Shown piece after piece: positions 7,393 to 10,926 of a stretch of DNA of 10,926 nucleotides. The notes below the pieces were generated by a model, which was given only the letters and a program-made list of their open reading frames with translations, had not been told where the DNA came from and searched no databases. Position numbers and translations under genes: made by a program. The stretch's first letter is position 1; the number at the start of each line of letters is the position of its first letter. Origin of the DNA: an uncultured Flavobacteriales bacterium (lineage in GTDB: Bacteria; Bacteroidota; Bacteroidia; Flavobacteriales_D; Parvicellaceae); the NCBI GenBank assembly GCA_938084875.1, contig CALKFX010000189.1:1-10926 (forward strand), given 5' to 3'.

Positions 7393-8304
7393 ATGAAAAA
7401 TTATTTTGGATTTATATTATTAATTACAATTTTATCATGTGATAAGATAGAAAGTCCTTTGCCAGAAGAATTTGGCAAATTTGATTGGAGTCTTTATCCA
7501 GGTGATCCATCTAATTATCCCTATGACATATCCAATCCAGCTAGTAATTGGGGAGAAAACACCAATATAAAAGGAATATTGCTAGAAGACTATACTGGCC
7601 ATAAATGCACTAATTGTCCTGCAGCAGCACAAATAGCTAAATCTCTTGAAGACGATTCTAGTAAGAATGTAATTGTTGCATCTATTCATGCAAGTGCAGA
7701 TGGATCTTTTCAAGAAACCGATGAGTTATATTTAAATGACTATCGAACTGATGCTGGGGATGAATATGTAAGTGAGATGATAGGTTTTCTAGGAAATCCA
7801 ATGGGAACAATTAATAGAAATAGTCAGGGTCTTTCTGGAAGTGTATGGTATTTAGCTACTGAATGGGTTAACGGAGTAAATAATGAAATTAACAAACCTC
7901 TTATTGCAAATATTCAGTTAAAAAAGAACTATTTCGAATCAACCAATGGATTATTTATTCATACAGAGACTTCATTTTTAAGCCCTATTTTAGGTGATTT
8001 TCATTTGATAATTTACTTAATTAGAAATGACGTTGTATCTCCTCAAAAATTTGATGCAGGAGTAGTAGATACCAACTATCATCATCATTCGATTTTGTCA
8101 GACAATATTAACGGAACTTGGGGGACTTTAATTAATACCGGAGGATTAGCAGAAGAAAATACTGTAGTTTACAATGATTTTACTTATGAACTTCCTGACC
8201 CCACTCTTCATCCAACATTTAATATCGAAAACCTTTCACTAATTGCTTATTTGTGCGATAGGAACACCTATGAAGTATTACAGGTTATCAAATCAGATAT
8301 TTAA
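7393..8304 (+). CDS. Omp28-type lipoprotein with thioredoxin-like CxxC
   Basis: Resembles the Omp28 family of Bacteroidota, named from a Porphyromonas gingivalis outer-membrane protein of unsettled function. The 303-residue product starts with a lipoprotein signal (MKNYFGFILLITILSC; lipobox ILSC, lipidated Cys16), so it should be membrane-anchored in the envelope. Residues about 60-140 look like a thioredoxin-type domain: LLEDYTGHKCTNCPAAAQ (Cys72, Cys75), strand VIVASIHAS, and a likely cis-Pro at GNPMG (Pro136). The C-terminal half (about 170-303) is beta-rich, with a YHHHS cluster at His230-232 and a lone Cys288. It is the last gene of the operon, 1 nt after the barrel gene's stop. Its stop lies 3 nt from that of the converging lpxA. 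With the upstream TlpA-like protein it gives the operon two CxxC proteins, one predicted free and one lipid-anchored. Redox activity is inference from the motif. Confidence 0.82.
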   Translation: MKNYFGFILLITILSCDKIESPLPEEFGKFDWSLYPGDPSNYPYDISNPASNWGENTNIKGILLEDYTGHKCTNCPAAAQIAKSLEDDSSKNVIVASIHASADGSFQETDELYLNDYRTDAGDEYVSEMIGFLGNPMGTINRNSQGLSGSVWYLATEWVNGVNNEINKPLIANIQLKKNYFESTNGLFIHTETSFLSPILGDFHLIIYLIRNDVVSPQKFDAGVVDTNYHHHSILSDNINGTWGTLINTGGLAEENTVVYNDFTYELPDPTLHPTFNIENLSLIAYLCDRNTYEVLQVIKSDI

Positions 8305-8307
8305 ACT

Positions 8308-9087
8308 TTAACTCAAACCTCTCATTATTCCTTTTGTTGAATTTCTTATAAATTCTAGAACAACTTCTTTTTCATCTGAAACTGGGATTTCTAATTCTGC
8401 TACTCTTAAAGCAGTAGTCATATTGCTGTTCTGAACGTAAATTACTCTATAAATATCTTCAATATTAATAATCTGTTGGTCGTTGAATCCTCGTCTTCTT
8501 AAGCCAATTGTATTTACGCCAATATAGGAAAGTGGCTCTCTTGCAGCCTTTACATATGGAGGTACATTTTTACGAACCAAAGAGCCTCCTGCAATAAATG
8601 AATGTTCTCCGATACTGACAAATTGCTGAATTGCAGCAGTTCCTTCAATTATCACCCAATTTCCAACAAAAACATGGCCAGCTAACTGCACTAAATTGGC
8701 TATTACCACATTATCTCCTATAATGCAATCATGTGCCACATGAACATATGACATTAACAAACAATTACTACCGACTATGGTTGTTTTCTTATCTGATGTC
8801 CCCTTATGAATTGTTACATATTCACGAATAGTAGTATTTTCTCCTATTTCTGTAGTAGCATATTCACCGTTGTATTTTAAATCTTGTGATTCCGCTGAAA
8901 TTATAGCCCCAGGAAAAATTTTACAATTATTTCCTATTCTAGCACCATCCATAATAACTGCATTGGACGCAATCCAGCAGTTATCTCCTATTACCACATC
9001 TTCGTAAACAGTTGCAAAAGGCTCAATTATTACATTTTTTCCAATTTTAGCTTTTGGATGAATGTTTGTTAACATTTGATTTGTCAT
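8308..9087 (-). CDS. lpxA: UDP-N-acetylglucosamine O-acyltransferase LpxA
   Basis: LpxA catalyses the first step of lipid A synthesis in the cytoplasm, moving a 3-hydroxyacyl chain from acyl carrier protein to the 3-OH of UDP-GlcNAc. The 259 residues are the usual length. Residues 8-190 are imperfect hexapeptide repeats of the left-handed beta-helix (VVIGDNCWI, GARIGNNCKIF, AIIS, CIIGDNVVI). The catalytic region is YVHVAHDC, with His119 corresponding to E. coli His125. The C-terminal helical part contains the characteristic NTIGLRRRGF. The ATG at 9087 was chosen; a second ATG four codons later at 9075 is also possible since helix repeats begin only after it. It lies 33 nt downstream of lpxC-fabZ and is the last gene of this run, with a converging lipoprotein gene directly beyond. 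Confidence 0.97.
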   Translation of the reverse strand: MTNQMLTNIHPKAKIGKNVIIEPFATVYEDVVIGDNCWIASNAVIMDGARIGNNCKIFPGAIISAESQDLKYNGEYATTEIGENTTIREYVTIHKGTSDKKTTIVGSNCLLMSYVHVAHDCIIGDNVVIANLVQLAGHVFVGNWVIIEGTAAIQQFVSIGEHSFIAGGSLVRKNVPPYVKAAREPLSYIGVNTIGLRRRGFNDQQIINIEDIYRVIYVQNSNMTTALRVAELEIPVSDEKEVVLEFIRNSTKGIMRGLS

Positions 9088-9120
9088 TGATTTAAAATTT
9101 TAAAAAAAGAAACTAGATAC

Positions 9121-10524
9121 TTATTCTTCCGTTCTGTCCTTTGTAACATGAGCCAGCATTTCTGCTTCAATACATACTTCTCCATTTACATAGCCCTTTC
9201 CTCCCATATGTACTAAGCCTCTTCTAATCGGAGACAATAACTTTAATTCAAAAACTACAGTATCTCCAGGGATAACTTTTCTTTTAAACTTTACATTGTC
9301 AATCTTCATAAAGTAGGTAGTGTAAAGATGTGGATCTTCAACTTTACTGAGAGAAAATATACCACCGGTTTGAGCCATTGCTTCAATTTGTAAAACTCCA
9401 GGCATTACTGGATTCTTAGGGAAATGTCCCATGAAATAATTTTCATTCATAGTAACATTCTTAACTCCAATTATTCCATCATCGCTAATTTCCATGATTT
9501 TATCTATTAATAAAAATGGATACCTATGAGGTAGCATTTTTTCAATCTCTACAATGTCATAAAGTGGCTTTTTAGTTAAGTCAAATTGTTTAGGTGATTT
9601 TTCTTGATCTTTCATAGCTTTTTTAAGTATTTGAGCAAATGAGGTATTTAATTTATGGCCCGGTTTTTTTGTGATTATATGTCCTTTTATTGGCATTCCA
9701 ATTAATGCCAAATCTCCAATAACGTCTAATAATTTATGTCTTGCAGGTTCGTTGTGAAACTGCATTTCACAATTATTTAATATGTTTCCATTAATTTGAA
9801 TATCAGAATCATCTTTACCCAAAAGATGGGCTAATTTTTTTATCTCGGAAGGATTGATGTCTTTTCTGTCTACAACAACAATGGCATTTTCCAATTCTCC
9901 CCCTTTGATGAGATTTGCTTTTGACAATTTCTCTAGTTCTGTTAGGAAAACAAATGTTTTACAAGGTGCTATTTCTGAAGAATAATTTTTTAAGTCTCTA
10001 ATTTCAGCGTATTGGGTTCCGAGTGCATGATTTTGATAATCTAAAACTACAGATATAATAAAATTATTTGTAGGTACAAATAGAATTTCAGAACCTGAAT
10101 CTGGATCAGTGTAATGAATTGGATTTGGAAGGTCTATATATTTTAAAGGTGCATCTTGAACTTTTAATCCTACTCTTTGAATCTCTTCAACAAAATACTT
10201 GGCGCTACCATCCAAAATTGGAACTTCAGAACTGTCTAATTTTATTAATACATTATTTACTCCTAGAGCATATAATGCAGACATTAAGTGCTCAACAGTG
10301 ACTATTTTAACATTGTCTTTTTCTAGAGTAGTACTTCTTTGAGTATCGGTAACCAAGTTAATATCTGCAGGCAAAACAGGTTGGTTTTCTAAATCTATTC
10401 TTTGGAACTTTACCCCATGATTTATTTTAGCAGGCTCAATGACCATATGTACATCTTCACCTGTATGAAGTCCAACTCCAGTAAACTCAACTGAGCTATT
10501 TAATGTTTTTTGATTATCTGACAC
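9121..10524 (-). CDS. lpxC-fabZ: Bifunctional LpxC-FabZ: UDP-3-O-acyl-GlcNAc deacetylase / 3-hydroxyacyl-ACP dehydratase
   Basis: A fusion typical of Bacteroidota. LpxC (about residues 1-310) is the zinc deacetylase that commits the cell to lipid A synthesis. Visible are VEFTGVGLHTG, TVEHLMSAL (Glu78, zinc ligand His79), HKLLD (zinc ligands His263 and Asp267) and KPGHKLN (catalytic His290). FabZ (about 320-467) dehydrates 3-hydroxyacyl-ACP for fatty acid elongation: LPHRYPFLLIDK, then GHFPKNPVMPGVLQIEAMAQ with catalytic His367 and Glu381. The two activities compete for the same 3-hydroxyacyl-ACP pool, one through LpxA/LpxD and one directly, so fusion may help balance membrane and lipopolysaccharide synthesis (inference). 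The start is GTG at 10524, directly after the lpxD stop (TAAGTG). The only ATG nearby in frame is at about residue 27, inside the conserved LpxC fold, so GTG is well supported. lpxA follows after 33 nt. Confidence 0.97.
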   Translation of the reverse strand: MSDNQKTLNSSVEFTGVGLHTGEDVHMVIEPAKINHGVKFQRIDLENQPVLPADINLVTDTQRSTTLEKDNVKIVTVEHLMSALYALGVNNVLIKLDSSEVPILDGSAKYFVEEIQRVGLKVQDAPLKYIDLPNPIHYTDPDSGSEILFVPTNNFIISVVLDYQNHALGTQYAEIRDLKNYSSEIAPCKTFVFLTELEKLSKANLIKGGELENAIVVVDRKDINPSEIKKLAHLLGKDDSDIQINGNILNNCEMQFHNEPARHKLLDVIGDLALIGMPIKGHIITKKPGHKLNTSFAQILKKAMKDQEKSPKQFDLTKKPLYDIVEIEKMLPHRYPFLLIDKIMEISDDGIIGVKNVTMNENYFMGHFPKNPVMPGVLQIEAMAQTGGIFSLSKVEDPHLYTTYFMKIDNVKFKRKVIPGDTVVFELKLLSPIRRGLVHMGGKGYVNGEVCIEAEMLAHVTKDRTEE

Positions 10525-10926
10525 TTAGATATTATTAATTTCTTTAACTAGATTTTCAATTTGTTTTTTTAATTCAGGGAAGTTTTTAAATAAAACATAA
10601 CTTCTTTTAAAATCATTGGAAGAAAAAGCGGGCGTTCCTTGAAGAACGGTATTTTCTTTGAGAACTGATTTAGTAATACCACTTTGAGCTGCGATCTTCG
10701 TTCCTTTGGAGATTTTCAAATGACCTGCTATCCCAACTTGACCACCAATCATGACATTATCATCAATTTTAGAAGAACCTGAAACACCAGTTTGAGCTGC
10801 AATAACAGTATTTTCTCCTACTTCTACATTGTGGGCAATTTGTACAAGATTGTCAATTTTAACCCCTTTTCGAATAATTGTAGATCCCATAGTAGCTCTA
10901 TCTATAACAGTATTTGACCCTATTTC
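10525..10926 (-). CDS. lpxD: UDP-3-O-acylglucosamine N-acyltransferase LpxD, C-terminal part (cut by window edge)
   Basis: LpxD adds the N-linked 3-hydroxyacyl chain to UDP-3-O-acyl-glucosamine, the third step of lipid A synthesis. The frame is open to the window edge: before the first internal ATG (10890) it reads EIGSNTVIDRAT, which is conserved LpxD sequence. This is therefore the last 133 residues of a longer gene (usually about 330-350), not a short gene of its own. It contains left-handed beta-helix hexapeptides (NTVIAAQTGVSG, NVMIGGQVGIAG), the catalytic-region histidine in VQIAHNVEVG, and the C-terminal helix (ELKKQIENLVKEINNI). Its TAA directly abuts the GTG of lpxC-fabZ, pointing to translational coupling in the order lpxD, lpxC-fabZ, lpxA. 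Confidence 0.95.
   Translation of the reverse strand, partial: EIGSNTVIDRATMGSTIIRKGVKIDNLVQIAHNVEVGENTVIAAQTGVSGSSKIDDNVMIGGQVGIAGHLKISKGTKIAAQSGITKSVLKENTVLQGTPAFSSNDFKRSYVLFKNFPELKKQIENLVKEINNI

Noticed and set aside
10119..10301. Plus-strand open frame opposite lpxC-fabZ
   Set aside because: It is antisense to conserved LpxC codons, including those for the zinc-ligand motif, and has no protein-like features.
10525..10890. Short free-standing hexapeptide protein starting at the ATG at 10890
   Set aside because: Conserved LpxD sequence continues in frame upstream to the window edge, so this is an internal Met of a truncated lpxD.

Overview
The window comes from an AT-rich member of the Bacteroidota, most likely a flavobacterium-like (Flavobacteriales) organism. 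Several independent signs agree: an LpxC-FabZ fusion gene, a SprA-type translocon gene of the type IX secretion system (T9SS), a protein with a C-terminal T9SS type A sorting domain, signal peptides ending just before a Gln, candidate promoters of the TAnnTTTG type, and no clear Shine-Dalgarno sequences.

Left part (1-4223, minus strand). Reading in the direction of transcription: a malic enzyme with a phosphotransacetylase-like C-terminal domain (maeB), the Holliday-junction protein RuvA, and the N-terminal 453 codons of SprA, cut by the window edge. Spacing is 2 nt and 9 nt, so the three genes are probably co-transcribed. SprA appears to start at TTG.

Middle (4224-8304). A 171-nt gene-free stretch upstream of maeB carries a 10-bp near-palindrome repeated at 22-bp spacing. 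Next is a small secreted Cys-containing T9SS cargo protein (minus strand). It is divergent from a tight three-gene plus-strand operon: a secreted TlpA-like thioredoxin, a predicted outer-membrane beta-barrel of the DUF6029 type, and an Omp28-type lipoprotein with its own CxxC. The 142-nt divergent intergenic region has a TAnnTTTG element facing each way. The three operon proteins are all predicted to be exported. Two have a thioredoxin-style CxxC, and the barrel's only two cysteines form a CVGGVC motif near its C-terminus. This is the least understood part of the window and a plausible cell-envelope thiol/disulfide system.

Right part (8308-10926, minus strand). Lipid A and fatty acid genes in the order lpxD (3' part only), lpxC-fabZ, lpxA. 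LpxD's stop codon abuts the GTG start of lpxC-fabZ, and lpxA follows after 33 nt. LpxA, LpxC and LpxD are the acyl transfer and deacetylation steps of early lipid A synthesis; FabZ dehydrates 3-hydroxyacyl-ACP, the shared precursor, so the fusion sits at the branch between lipid A and phospholipid acyl chains. lpxA and the Omp28-type gene converge with only 3 nt between their stop codons.

No RNA genes, insertion sequences, CRISPR arrays or prophage features were seen.
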